DNA of 64,000 nucleotides from Jeotgalicoccus nanhaiensis (GTDB taxonomy: Bacteria > Bacillota > Bacilli > Staphylococcales > Salinicoccaceae). The DNA is taken from contig SPPL01000007.1 in NCBI GenBank assembly GCA_004570955.1, forward strand, positions 1 through 64,000. The letters are read 5' to 3'. Shown piece after piece: positions 27,783-37,022 of the stretch (position 1 is its first letter; each line of letters opens with the position of its first letter). A program made the position numbers and the translations under genes. The notes under the pieces are model-generated. The model was given only the letters and a program-made list of their open reading frames with translations. It had not been told where the DNA came from and did not search any database.

Positions 27783-29429
27783 ATGAACTTAAAACAGCAG
27801 TTAAAAGAAGCGATTGAAGCCGCGATTAAAAAAGCGGAATTAGTAGATAAAGTTCCTGAAATCAAAGTTGAAGTTCCAAAAGATAAGAAAAACGGGGACT
27901 TTTCAACGAATGCAGCGATGATGCTGACAAAGCTTGCACGTAAAAATCCGCGCGACATCGCAGAAGCGATTATTGAAAACATCGACAAGGAAGCGGCAAG
28001 CATTAAAGAAGTCAGCATCGCAGGACCGGGTTTTATCAACTTTAAAATGGAGACAGCGGAGCTTGCTAATGTTATTTATACTGTCCTCGATAAGAAAGGA
28101 AATTACGGCCGCACAGAGCGTGAAACAGCTGAAAAGGTTTTGATTGAGTTCGTGAGCGCGAACCCTACGGGGGATCTGCATATCGGACATGCGAGAAACG
28201 CATCGGTCGGTGCAACGCTTTCGAATATTATGGATTTTGCGGGTTACGATGTAACGCGTGAATACTATATTAACGATGCCGGAAACCAGATTAACAACCT
28301 GGCAAAATCGATTGAAGCGCGTTATTTTGAAGCGCTCGGCGATGGGCTGAATATGCCTGAAGACGGCTACAACGGTAAAGATATTAAAGTGATCGGCGAG
28401 AAACTGGCGTCGGAGCACCCTGAATATAAAGATCTTGAAGAAGCAGAACGTATTTCCAAATTCCGTGATTTAGGTGTTGAATATGAGATGCGTAAACTGA
28501 AAGCAGATCTTGAAGAATTCCGCATTAAATTTGACAGTTGGTTCAGTGAAACAGCGCTTTACGAAAGCGGCGAAATCGATGAAGCGATGACGAAGATGAA
28601 AGACAACGGCTACGTTTTCGAAGCAGATGATGCAACATGGCTGCGTACGACAGACTTTAAAGACGATAAAGACCGCGTACTTGTAAAAAGCGACGGCACC
28701 CTGACTTACTTAATGCCGGACATCGCATACCACTATGACAAAGTTGAACGGGGCTATGACAAGCTGATCAACTTATTCGGTGCAGACCACCACGGTTACA
28801 TCAACCGTCTGAAAGCTTCCTTAGGCGCGCTCGGCGAAAATCCTGACAAGCTTGAAATTCAGATTATGCAGCTGGTCCGTTTAATTGAAAACGGCGAAGA
28901 AGTGAAGATGAGTAAACGTACAGGCAAAGCAGTTACACTGCGCGATTTGATCGACATGATTGGCGTGGACGCAGCACGTTACTTCATGATTATGCGTTCA
29001 ACGGACACTCACTTCGACTTCGACTTAGACCTTGCACGCAGCGAATCAAGCGATAACCCTGTGTATTACGCGCAGTATGCTCATGCAAGAATCTGCAGCA
29101 TTTTACGCCAAGCAAAAGAGCAGGGCTTTGAAATCGACAAGGAAAACCCGGTTGATATTATTGAGCAGGAGCAGGCGCTTGAGCTGCTGAAAAAAGTACT
29201 GGAATTCCCGAATATCGTGAAAGGTGCGGCAGAATCACGCGCAACTCAGCGTATTCCGAACTACATTCACGATCTCGCTGCAAGCTTCCACAAATTCTAT
29301 AACGCAGAAAAAGTACTCGGTGAAAATGCCGATAAAACACGCGCTTATATATTGATGATTGAAGCAGTACGTCAGACATTGGAAAACGCACTCGGTCTGA
29401 TTGACGTATCAGCACCTGAAAAGATGTAA
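27783..29429 (+). CDS. argS: Arginyl-tRNA synthetase
   Basis: A 548-residue class I aminoacyl-tRNA synthetase charging tRNA-Arg. The N-terminal Add-1 domain is followed by the HIGH box in [10 protein letters not shown] (about residue 132), the KMSKR box in [11 protein letters not shown] (about 380), and a C-terminal DALR anticodon-binding domain. Length is normal. GGAGAGGATTTAATT precedes the ATG, which overlaps the ywiB region closely. Confidence 0.95.
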   Translation: MNLKQQLKEAIEAAIKKAELVDKVPEIKVEVPKDKKNGDFSTNAAMMLTKLARKNPRDIAEAIIENIDKEAASIKEVSIAGPGFINFKMETAELANVIYTVLDKKGNYGRTERETAEKVLIEFVSANPTGDLHIGHARNASVGATLSNIMDFAGYDVTREYYINDAGNQINNLAKSIEARYFEALGDGLNMPEDGYNGKDIKVIGEKLASEHPEYKDLEEAERISKFRDLGVEYEMRKLKADLEEFRIKFDSWFSETALYESGEIDEAMTKMKDNGYVFEADDATWLRTTDFKDDKDRVLVKSDGTLTYLMPDIAYHYDKVERGYDKLINLFGADHHGYINRLKASLGALGENPDKLEIQIMQLVRLIENGEEVKMSKRTGKAVTLRDLIDMIGVDAARYFMIMRSTDTHFDFDLDLARSESSDNPVYYAQYAHARICSILRQAKEQGFEIDKENPVDIIEQEQALELLKKVLEFPNIVKGAAESRATQRIPNYIHDLAASFHKFYNAEKVLGENADKTRAYILMIEAVRQTLENALGLIDVSAPEKM

Positions 29430-29442
29430 AATTAATAAGCTG

Positions 29443-29472
29443 AAGCCTGAACTGTAAAGTTCGGGCTTTTTG
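29443..29472 (+). terminator. Intrinsic terminator after argS
   Basis: AAGCCTGAACT and AGTTCGGGCTT pair around GTAA (one wobble), then TTTTTG. Confidence 0.8.
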
Positions 29473-29566
29473 TTTAGGCATTCACTCTGTATAAGAGCGG
29501 AGAACTTTAATATAATGAAGGTAATGTATCACGATGGCATCCAAATGACTGAAAGGAGAAACATCA

Positions 29567-30433
29567 ATGAAAAAACTCTGTATATTACTGGCCACGATAC
29601 TTTTACTCACTGCTTGCGGCAATGAAAACGACGAACAAGTTCAAATGTCAGGCGGCGAAGAAATGCGCATCATCTCACTGATGCCGAGCAATACTGAAAT
29701 TATCGCCGAGCTTGGGGAAACGGACAGTCTTGTCGGTATTACAACAGTCGACGATTATCCTGAAAACCTGAGCGAAGACCTGACGCGTCTCGATACCTTC
29801 GCACTCGATGAAGAGGCGATGACGGCACTCAACCCGACGCATATTATTTCACATGCCTCAGGTCATGACGCAAATGCGGATATAATCACAAGAGCCGCAG
29901 AAAGTACCGGCGCAGAGGTCCTCGTTGTTGATGATGCCGAGGAAATCGATGAGATTTACGGCACCATTACCGATATTGGAAGCTTTATCGAGAGAGAAGA
30001 AACGGCAGAAGAATTGAATGCATCACTGCAGCAGGAAGTTGAGGAAATTCACAATCAATATGGCGGAGAGGAAACAGAGGATAAAACGCTTATTCTGATT
30101 TCTACGGCGCCGGATATATACACTGCAGGAGAGAATACTTTTATCGATGATTTTCTGGATACATTAAATATTGATAATGCTTTCGAAGATGTGACGGGCT
30201 ATCCGGCGGTGACATCGGAAGATGTGATAGCCCGCGAACCGGAAATTGTACTTTCAACACTCGGTATCAGCAACGAAGAACTCACCCATGCACTTGATGA
30301 AATTTCCGGTCTAAAAGGCGCAGCAATAACTGAAAAAGAAAACCAGTGTACACCGGATCCGAATCTGGTCTCGCGTCCGGGACCGAGATTTACTGAAGGA
30401 CTGACTGCGATCGCAGAGTGCGTGTATGAATAA
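29567..30433 (+). CDS. ABC transporter substrate-binding lipoprotein (FecB/BtuF type)
   Basis: A 288-residue lipoprotein. The signal peptide ends in the lipobox LLLTACGN, with Cys at about residue 17. The mature part is a class III binding protein (RIISLMPSNTEIIAELG...LVGITTVDDYP) like those for cobalamin, siderophores or heme. A -10 TATAAT lies at 29511-29516. The stop overlaps the permease start by 8 bases. Ligand unknown; SLMPSNTE..G start is typical of BtuF-like proteins. Confidence 0.85.
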   Translation: MKKLCILLATILLLTACGNENDEQVQMSGGEEMRIISLMPSNTEIIAELGETDSLVGITTVDDYPENLSEDLTRLDTFALDEEAMTALNPTHIISHASGHDANADIITRAAESTGAEVLVVDDAEEIDEIYGTITDIGSFIEREETAEELNASLQQEVEEIHNQYGGEETEDKTLILISTAPDIYTAGENTFIDDFLDTLNIDNAFEDVTGYPAVTSEDVIAREPEIVLSTLGISNEELTHALDEISGLKGAAITEKENQCTPDPNLVSRPGPRFTEGLTAIAECVYE

Positions 30434-31379
30434 AACCAACTGTATACTCGTATTTCTGCTGATTATCAGTGTGGTGCTGAGCATATTTACCGGGTCGGTA
30501 AATCTCGGAGATATTAATAATATGCAGGCCTTCACTATTATGCTTGATGTACGGCTGCCGAGAGCGCTGATGGCAGTCTTAACAGGAGCGGCGCTTGCCA
30601 TGAGCGGTGCGGTTTTTCAGATTATCTTAAAAAACCCCATGGCCGACAGTTTTACCCTGGGTATGGCAAATGGTGCGGTGCTCGGTGCGGCGGTTACTGT
30701 AGTTACAGTGATTCCCGCAGCTTTTGCGCCGGTTTTAAGTATCGTGCTCGGTCTTGCCAGCCTGCTCGCTGTTCTGTTGATTGCGCGGAAGCTTGATTTA
30801 ACTTACAGGCCGGAAACACTGATTATTACGGGTATTCTGCTCGGCGCCTTATTATCAGGTGTACTGTATATTATTATTCTGTTATTTCCGGAAGATACTG
30901 CGAATATTGCCCGCTACATGTTCGGCTCGCTTGGGGGAGCAGACTTTAGCCGGATATCGGTGCTGCTTATACTGACCTCGGCGGCATTCATTATTCTGGA
31001 ACGCTACGGCCGGGTGCTCGACCTGCTTAAACTTGGCGATATAAGAGCGCATGCGCTCGGTGTCAATGTCAGTGTAATACGGCCGGCCCTCTTGATTACG
31101 GCATCTGTGCCGCCGCTCGTTGCCATCAGCTACACCGGCATTATTGCCCTTGTCGGCATCATTATTCCGCAGATTATTTTATATGTTAAACCGATGGCTT
31201 TCCGGCCTCTCTTGAAACGGTCGGTTTTAATCGGCGGACTGTACGTTCTTATCGTCGATACACTCGGCCGGACGCTCATTGCGCCGCTGCAGATTCCGAC
31301 AGGAGTCATGGTCATGCTGTCGGCCGTCCCGCTTTTTATATTTCTTCTTTATAAACGTATTCTCGTGAACGCACGTTAG
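30426..31379 (+). CDS. FecCD family ABC transporter permease
   Basis: A 317-residue permease with about nine to ten transmembrane helices and the FecCD signatures RLPRALMAVLTGAALAMSGAVFQ and KNPMADSFTLGMANGA. It is the membrane partner of the binding protein encoded just upstream. It works with an ATPase not encoded here; the operon ends at this gene. The homodimer would need an ATPase in trans, as known for some staphylococcal siderophore systems. Confidence 0.85.
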   Translation: MNKTNCILVFLLIISVVLSIFTGSVNLGDINNMQAFTIMLDVRLPRALMAVLTGAALAMSGAVFQIILKNPMADSFTLGMANGAVLGAAVTVVTVIPAAFAPVLSIVLGLASLLAVLLIARKLDLTYRPETLIITGILLGALLSGVLYIIILLFPEDTANIARYMFGSLGGADFSRISVLLILTSAAFIILERYGRVLDLLKLGDIRAHALGVNVSVIRPALLITASVPPLVAISYTGIIALVGIIIPQIILYVKPMAFRPLLKRSVLIGGLYVLIVDTLGRTLIAPLQIPTGVMVMLSAVPLFIFLLYKRILVNAR

Positions 31380-31393
31380 CGGGATGATGATTA

Positions 31394-31412
31394 AATATTC
31401 TGACAGAATATT
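31394..31412. promoter_or_regulatory. 19-bp palindrome upstream of S9 peptidase, CodY-box-like
   Basis: AATATTCTGACAGAATATT: nine-base arms around one base. It shares about 11 of 15 positions with the CodY motif AATTTTCWGAAAATT. CodY commonly represses peptidase and amino-acid genes, which would suit the three downstream genes. Confidence 0.4.
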
Positions 31413-31472
31413 GCTGATTAATTAGTAAACCCGCGTGAAAGAATGTTATATTTATAAAAAAGGGGAGATTTG

Positions 31473-33443
31473 ATGAATAAAGTTTCAATAGAAGATATTT
31501 TCAAAATTAAATCAGTGTCATCGCCGAAAGCTGTTCCAAATACCGGCAAAGTCACTTACCTTGTGACAAAGACAGATGAGGAAAAGGATACTTACTATTC
31601 CTATCTTCATAATTTCGACGGCAGGGGTAATATCCAGCTTACATATAAGGATGAGACGGTAACAAATGTCGCTCATTCGCATGACGGAACGATGACTTTA
31701 TTTACAGCACCGGATGACGATAAAAAATCACAGGTTTTTATACTGAGACACGCCGGCGGTGAACGCGAGCAGCTGACGCACGAAGACGATGGGGTATTCG
31801 GCGCTCAATTCTCGCACGACGGCCAGTCGGTGTTTTATCATGTTTCAAGTGAGAAGAATTCTGCAGACAAAAAAGATGAAGATGACAAAGACGATAAAGA
31901 TAAAAAGCCTGAAGCGGCAGTGATTACCCGCATGAAATATAAAAGTGACGGCGGCCCAGGGCCATATGGCGTACTAACAGAAAAATATACTGCGGTAAAA
32001 TCAATCGATATTCAATCCGGCGAGACTGAGACTGTGCTTTCCGGTGACGAAAACTTTACACTGTACGATGTGTTTGAAGGCGGTTTTATATATGCGACAG
32101 ATAAGAGCGAAAATCCGGATTTTAATTTCGCGCAAAAACTGTATCTGCGTACTGGCGGAGAAGATAAATTAATTCGCGATGATGCGAGTTTTATGAAAGC
32201 GGAAATTTCCGGAGACCAAAAACATATTTTAATGACGCTCATGACGCGCAAGTTTAAAAACGCAACGCATCCGCATATCGAGGTTTATGATATAAAGACA
32301 GAAGAGAGCATCGACGTCACGACGAAACTGGATAAGCCGGTCGGCGGGCTGGTGGCACAGGATACTCAGCAGAATGCCGAAGGCAATACAGCAGAATGGA
32401 TCTCAAATAATGAATATGTATTTCTCGTTTCAGAATTCGGCAGCGTCAACTTATATAAAGGTGATGTAGAAGGAAATATCCGTCCGCTGCTCCGCGGCGA
32501 GCATAATATTTTCGGCATGGATGCGGACAGTGAAGCGGCTTACTTAACGATTTCGACTCACGTCTCACCGAGCGAACTGTATAAGTTTGATTTTAAAACT
32601 GAAGAATTATCGCAGCTGACAGAAATTAATTATGATTACGTGACAGATACAGAACTTGTTAAACCGGAACCGGTTGAGTTTTCAAGTTTTGACGACACAA
32701 CCGTTCACGGCTGGTTTATGAAACCCGCTGGATACGAAGCAGGTAAAAACTATCCGATGGTAACAAATATTCACGGCGGTCCGCATGCGCTGTATGCAAA
32801 TACGTATTTCCATGAAATGCAGCTGCTCGCAGCAAAAGGATATGCAGTATTATTCATTAACCCGAGAGGCTCTCACAGCTACTCCCAGGAGTTTGTTGAT
32901 GCTGTCCGCGGCGACTACGGCAACGGCGATTACAAAGATATTATGAGTGCTGTAGATTACATTACGGATAAGTATGACTGGATTGATAAAGATAATCTTG
33001 GTGTGACCGGCGGCTCTTACGGCGGTTTCATGACGAACTGGATTGTCGGACAAACGAACCGTTTTAAAGCTGCGGTTACACAGCGCTCAATCAGCAACTG
33101 GATCAGTTTCAGAGGAGTTTCCGATATCGGTTACTACTTTACGGAATGGCAGATTTTAGCGGGACTCGATAATCTCGACAAACTGTGGCATCATTCGCCG
33201 CTGAAATATGCGAAGAATGTCGAAACACCGTTATTGATTCTGCACGGCGAAGAAGATATCCGCTGTCCGATTGAACAGGCGGAGCAGCTCTTTATCGAGC
33301 TGAAATCTCATGAGAAGGAAACAGAATTTATCCGCTTCCCGGAATCTTCTCATGAACTGTCGCGCTCAGGGAAACCGAGCTTGAAAATGCAGCGGCTGTC
33401 TCATATCGTGCGCTGGTTTGATCAGTATTTAATTCAAAATTAA
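31473..33443 (+). CDS. S9 family prolyl oligopeptidase-like peptidase
   Basis: A 656-residue serine peptidase. The N-terminal beta-propeller (about residues 1-390) carries a Lys/Asp-rich insert near residue 135 (KKDEDDKDDKDKK), and the C-terminal alpha/beta hydrolase has the nucleophile in GGSYGGF, Asp in HGEEDIRCP and His in ESSHELSRSG. This is the acylaminoacyl-peptidase/DPP-like class. I start at ATG 31473 after AGGGGAG rather than the TTG just before. A M24 peptidase gene follows 16 bases later. Confidence 0.9.
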   Translation: MNKVSIEDIFKIKSVSSPKAVPNTGKVTYLVTKTDEEKDTYYSYLHNFDGRGNIQLTYKDETVTNVAHSHDGTMTLFTAPDDDKKSQVFILRHAGGEREQLTHEDDGVFGAQFSHDGQSVFYHVSSEKNSADKKDEDDKDDKDKKPEAAVITRMKYKSDGGPGPYGVLTEKYTAVKSIDIQSGETETVLSGDENFTLYDVFEGGFIYATDKSENPDFNFAQKLYLRTGGEDKLIRDDASFMKAEISGDQKHILMTLMTRKFKNATHPHIEVYDIKTEESIDVTTKLDKPVGGLVAQDTQQNAEGNTAEWISNNEYVFLVSEFGSVNLYKGDVEGNIRPLLRGEHNIFGMDADSEAAYLTISTHVSPSELYKFDFKTEELSQLTEINYDYVTDTELVKPEPVEFSSFDDTTVHGWFMKPAGYEAGKNYPMVTNIHGGPHALYANTYFHEMQLLAAKGYAVLFINPRGSHSYSQEFVDAVRGDYGNGDYKDIMSAVDYITDKYDWIDKDNLGVTGGSYGGFMTNWIVGQTNRFKAAVTQRSISNWISFRGVSDIGYYFTEWQILAGLDNLDKLWHHSPLKYAKNVETPLLILHGEEDIRCPIEQAEQLFIELKSHEKETEFIRFPESSHELSRSGKPSLKMQRLSHIVRWFDQYLIQN

Positions 33444-33459
33444 TGGGAGGAAGATATGT

Positions 33460-34548
33460 ATGACAAGTAAAATCGAAGCGCTCGCAGAGAGCGTTAAAGC
33501 AGATTACTCTCTTATTTCCGATCCGGTAAATATTTTTTATTTTACAGGGGTGCACTTAAACCCGCATGAAAGACTGCTGCTGCTCGTCGTCGATAATAAG
33601 ACACTCGAGACAGCGATGATTTTCCCGGCACTTGATGGAGAAACTGTCAGAGCCAATACCAAACTGACAACCTACCTGCCGCACGACGATAAGGATGATG
33701 CTTTTCAGTATGTGTTTGATACAATAGCCGAAAATAAGACAATTGCGGTTGAAGGAGAACATTTAATTTATTCGAGATATTTGCGGCTGATTGAAAAATA
33801 TGCGCCGGAAAATATTTCAACACTCGATAATGAAGTGAATTATCTCCGCGGCAAAAAGAATGAACACGATAAAGCGGAAATTCAGCGCGCGGTCGAGATG
33901 ACAGAAAGAGCGCTGGAAGATTTAAAAACGATTACTGTCGAAGGTAAAACCGAAATGGAAATTTCGGACTTTCTTGTTAAGCAGTTTAAATCGTACGGTG
34001 CAGCTGGTCCGAGTTTCGGTCCGAGCGTGCTTGCCGGTAAAAAATCCGCCATGCCGCACGGTGATACAGGAACAGATGTTATCAAGCGCGGAGACTTCCT
34101 TTTGATTGATTTCGGTGTCGTTTCAGATACAGGCTATGTGTCGGATATGACGCGTACGTTTATTGTCGGAGAGGCAACCGCGGAACAGGAAAAAATTTAT
34201 AAAACTGTACTGGTATCAAATCTCGAAGGTATTAAAGCATCACAAAAAGGTACGGTGATGGGAGATATCGACCGTGCTTCGCGCGCTGTAATTGAAGAAG
34301 CGGGCTACGGTGAATATTTCATGCACCGTATCGGCCACGGCCTCGGACTCGATGTGCATGAAGCGCCGTCAGTGCACGGCGATAACACGGACAAGCTTGA
34401 AGCGGGCCATGTGATTACGATCGAACCGGGTATTTATATACCTGAAATCGGCGGTGTACGCATCGAAGATATGCTGTATATTGACGAAGATACAACTTAT
34501 AATTTTAATAGTTTTCCAAAAGATTTTGAATCGATGATTATTAAATAA
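33460..34548 (+). CDS. M24 family Xaa-Pro peptidase
   Basis: A 362-residue pita-bread metallopeptidase cleaving Xaa-Pro peptides. All five metal ligands are visible: Asp in LIDFGVVSDTGY and VSDMTRTF, His in HRIGHGLGLDVHE, Glu in IEPGIYIPE and GGVRIEDM. GGGAGGAAG precedes the ATG. It follows the S9 peptidase gene and precedes aspA, so the three genes look like one peptide and amino-acid degradation operon. Confidence 0.9.
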   Translation: MTSKIEALAESVKADYSLISDPVNIFYFTGVHLNPHERLLLLVVDNKTLETAMIFPALDGETVRANTKLTTYLPHDDKDDAFQYVFDTIAENKTIAVEGEHLIYSRYLRLIEKYAPENISTLDNEVNYLRGKKNEHDKAEIQRAVEMTERALEDLKTITVEGKTEMEISDFLVKQFKSYGAAGPSFGPSVLAGKKSAMPHGDTGTDVIKRGDFLLIDFGVVSDTGYVSDMTRTFIVGEATAEQEKIYKTVLVSNLEGIKASQKGTVMGDIDRASRAVIEEAGYGEYFMHRIGHGLGLDVHEAPSVHGDNTDKLEAGHVITIEPGIYIPEIGGVRIEDMLYIDEDTTYNFNSFPKDFESMIIK

Positions 34549-34571
34549 TTAATTTAGGAGCTGCAGCAAAA

Positions 34572-35981
34572 ATGACAAACAAAACAAGAATTGAAGCTGA
34601 TTTTCTTGGAGAAAAAGAAATTGATGATAAGGCATACTACGGGGTGCAGAGTCTGCGCGCTTTAGAAAACTTCCCGATCACAGGTTACCGTTTAAATACT
34701 GATTTAATCCGCGCCCTGGCGATGGTTAAGAAAGCCGCGGCGCTTGGAAACTTCGCGAACGGTGTGCTGGAAGAGGATAAAAAGAATGCGATTGTGCAGG
34801 CGAGTGAAGAAATCATTGCAGGCCAGTGGCACGACGACTTTATCGTCGATCCGATTCAGGGCGGGGCAGGCACTTCGACGAACATGAACGCGAACGAAGT
34901 GATTGCCAACCGTGCACTTGAAATTATGGGACGCGAAAAAGGCGACTATGACTTTATCAGCCCGAACAACCATGTGAACATGTCCCAGTCGACAAATGAT
35001 GCCTTCCCGACTTCCCTGCACGTGGGTCTCTTAATTCATGCAGAATCACTGCTTGAGACGATGAATACAATGCGCCAGGCATTTGAAGCAAAAGCTGTTG
35101 AATTTGACCACGTTATTAAAATGGGACGCACGCACCTTCAGGATGCCGTGCCGATCCGTCTCGGCCAGGAATTCAGCGCCTATGCGAAGGTTTTGTCGAG
35201 AGACATCCGCCGCGTGTCGAACTCGCTTGAAAATCTTTATGAAATTAATATCGGTGCAACCGCGGTAGGGACAGGCTTAAACGCGGACCAGAAATACATC
35301 GATACAGTAGTTGAAGAGCTGAGCAAAATTTCAGGATATAAGCTGAGATCTGCTGAAAATCTGGTAGATGGAACGCAGAATACTGATACATATACGGAAA
35401 TTTCTTCAGCCTTGAAAATTTGTATGATTAACATGTCGAAAATCGCAAACGACTTCCGTATGATGGCATCAGGACCGAAAGCGGGCTTATATGAAATTAA
35501 CCTGCCTGCGCGCCAGCCGGGCTCATCAATCATGCCGGGCAAAGTCAATCCGGTTATGGCTGAAGTGGTAAACCAGATTGCTTTCCAGGTGATCGGCAAT
35601 GACAATACAATCAGTCTGGCGTCAGAAGCCGGACAATTCGAACTGAATGTAATGGAGCCGGTGCTTGCATTTAATCTGATTCAGTCAATCGACATTATGA
35701 ACAACGGTTTCAAAGTCTTCACTGAAAGATGTATCGCGGGCATTACTGCAAACGAAGAACAGATGAAATCTTACGTTGAGAACAGCATCGGTGTAATTAC
35801 AGCGCTTGTACCTCACATCGGTTACAAAAAAGCATCAGCAATTGCAGTAGAAGCCATCCAGACAGGTGCTCCGGTCCGCCAGCTGTGCTCTAAGCATGAA
35901 GTTCTTACAGAAGAACAGCTTGATCACGTGCTGAACGCATTTGAAATGACGAATATCGGCGTATCGAAACTGCCGAAATAA
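34572..35981 (+). CDS. aspA: Aspartate ammonia-lyase
   Basis: A 469-residue lyase of the aspartase/fumarase superfamily that splits aspartate into fumarate and ammonia. The signature GSSIMPGKVNPV is at about residue 317, and QGGAGTSTNMNANEV and GRTHLQDAVP are intact. Aspartase is favoured over FumC by the overall pattern and by the neighbouring peptidases. TTAGGAGCTGC precedes the ATG. A structured element and convergent gene follow. Confidence 0.85.
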   Translation: MTNKTRIEADFLGEKEIDDKAYYGVQSLRALENFPITGYRLNTDLIRALAMVKKAAALGNFANGVLEEDKKNAIVQASEEIIAGQWHDDFIVDPIQGGAGTSTNMNANEVIANRALEIMGREKGDYDFISPNNHVNMSQSTNDAFPTSLHVGLLIHAESLLETMNTMRQAFEAKAVEFDHVIKMGRTHLQDAVPIRLGQEFSAYAKVLSRDIRRVSNSLENLYEINIGATAVGTGLNADQKYIDTVVEELSKISGYKLRSAENLVDGTQNTDTYTEISSALKICMINMSKIANDFRMMASGPKAGLYEINLPARQPGSSIMPGKVNPVMAEVVNQIAFQVIGNDNTISLASEAGQFELNVMEPVLAFNLIQSIDIMNNGFKVFTERCIAGITANEEQMKSYVENSIGVITALVPHIGYKKASAIAVEAIQTGAPVRQLCSKHEVLTEEQLDHVLNAFEMTNIGVSKLPK

Positions 35982-36003
35982 GTTAAGATTATTTAGCCAG
36001 ATA

Positions 36004-36087
36004 AAAATCTCCCGTACTTACCCGGGGCATTCCTGAAGCCTGCAGTCTTCAGCAGATGCTTTTCCCCGGGGAGTCACGGGAGATTTT
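36004..36087. repeat. Structured intergenic element, copy 2 (after aspA)
   Basis: The outer stem is AAAATCTCCCGT (36004-36015) with ACGGGAGATTTT (36076-36087). The middle stem is GGGGCAT / ATGC..CCCC, and the apical stem CTGAAG / CTTCAG closes the loop CCTGCAGT. The loop and the bulge GGAGT match copy 1 at 11942-12027, while the stems differ in a compensatory way. It separates aspA (+) from a convergent lipoprotein gene (-), so it probably terminates both. Confidence 0.7.
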
Positions 36088-36095
36088 AATTTAAA

Positions 36096-36551
36096 TTATT
36101 CTTCTAAAAAGAGGTAGTGCTCACCGAGGCCAAAGTTTTTATAAACATTCGTCAGTTGACTTGTCTCGTCACCTTCATTTAATTCACCATCAGATACTGT
36201 TCCGCTGTACAAAAAATATTCATCATCACTTTCTTCAAATTCAGTAAAATCAATTATCATCGAAGCATCCCCATCTTCGACAGTAATTGATAAATTATTT
36301 TCTTCTAAAGAATACTCCCCTGGATATGTAGCGCCGTTAAATGTTAATGTGACATCGCCTGCTGATTCAAAATCGAGTACCGGTGTATTGGATGTAAATT
36401 TAACTTCCTTATTCTCAGCATCTTCCTCAGAAACAGTCGGATTAGGTGAGGTAAGCCCCAGAGTTTTATCATCGAGTTCAGACTCTTCACCGCCGCATCC
36501 CGCCACTGCCAAAAGAACAACACTTAGTACTGTCAGCAAAATTTTGTTCAT
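36096..36551 (-). CDS. Hypothetical lipoprotein
   Basis: A 151-residue secreted lipoprotein: signal peptide and lipobox LAVAGCGG with Cys at about residue 19, then an acidic mature domain with alternating beta strands (LTFNGATYPGEYSLEENNLSITVEDG). It looks like a small beta-sandwich. No family recognised. AAGGGGATG precedes the ATG. It is a single gene convergent with aspA. Confidence 0.75.
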   Translation of the reverse strand: MNKILLTVLSVVLLAVAGCGGEESELDDKTLGLTSPNPTVSEEDAENKEVKFTSNTPVLDFESAGDVTLTFNGATYPGEYSLEENNLSITVEDGDASMIIDFTEFEESDDEYFLYSGTVSDGELNEGDETSQLTNVYKNFGLGEHYLFLEE

Positions 36552-36668
36552 AAAAGCATCCCCTTAAGTTTATTGTAAATATCAATATAACATTAAATGT
36601 AAAATCTTTCTTTTTGGAGGAAGGAGAACAGCATTAAAAATTTTATGAAAGAGAGAGTATTGTGCTCC

Positions 36669-36916
36669 GGATACATATGATCTCCGTTCATATCAACCCC
36701 GCGAGTCTGGGATACATATGAAACTCTGTCATGACAATCCTGCGCGTCTCGGATACATATGATCTCCATTCACACCAACCCCGCGCGTCTGGGATACACA
36801 TGACACCCGCTCACACCAACCCCAGCGCGTCTCGGACACATATGAAACTCTGTCATGCCAACCCCGCGCGTCAGGGATACACATGACACCCGCTCACACC
36901 AACCCCAGCGCCGCCA
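36669..36916. repeat. Tandem repeat array, six units of 41-42 bp
   Basis: Units begin GGATACATATGA or GGACACATATGA at 36669, 36710, 36751, 36792, 36834 and 36875, and end near GCGCGTCTC. Two variants alternate (GATCTCCATTCACACC and GAAACTCTGTCATG). The rest of the 470-base gap 36552-37022 holds an unused GGAGGAAGGAG at about 36617 and a possible -10 TATAAT before the next gene. No gene is seen in it. Confidence 0.85.
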
Positions 36917-37022
36917 CCCTCGTACTCCACGGGCAAATAAGCATCACGGGATGCATTTACTCCCGGTTTACGTGTAAAATAGAAGTAATGATTATAATGA
37001 AGAGGGCAGGGAGGCAGACAGC

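Noticed and set aside
36669-36916. Possible CRISPR array
   Set aside because: The units abut without spacers of different sequence, and variation is scattered within the unit.
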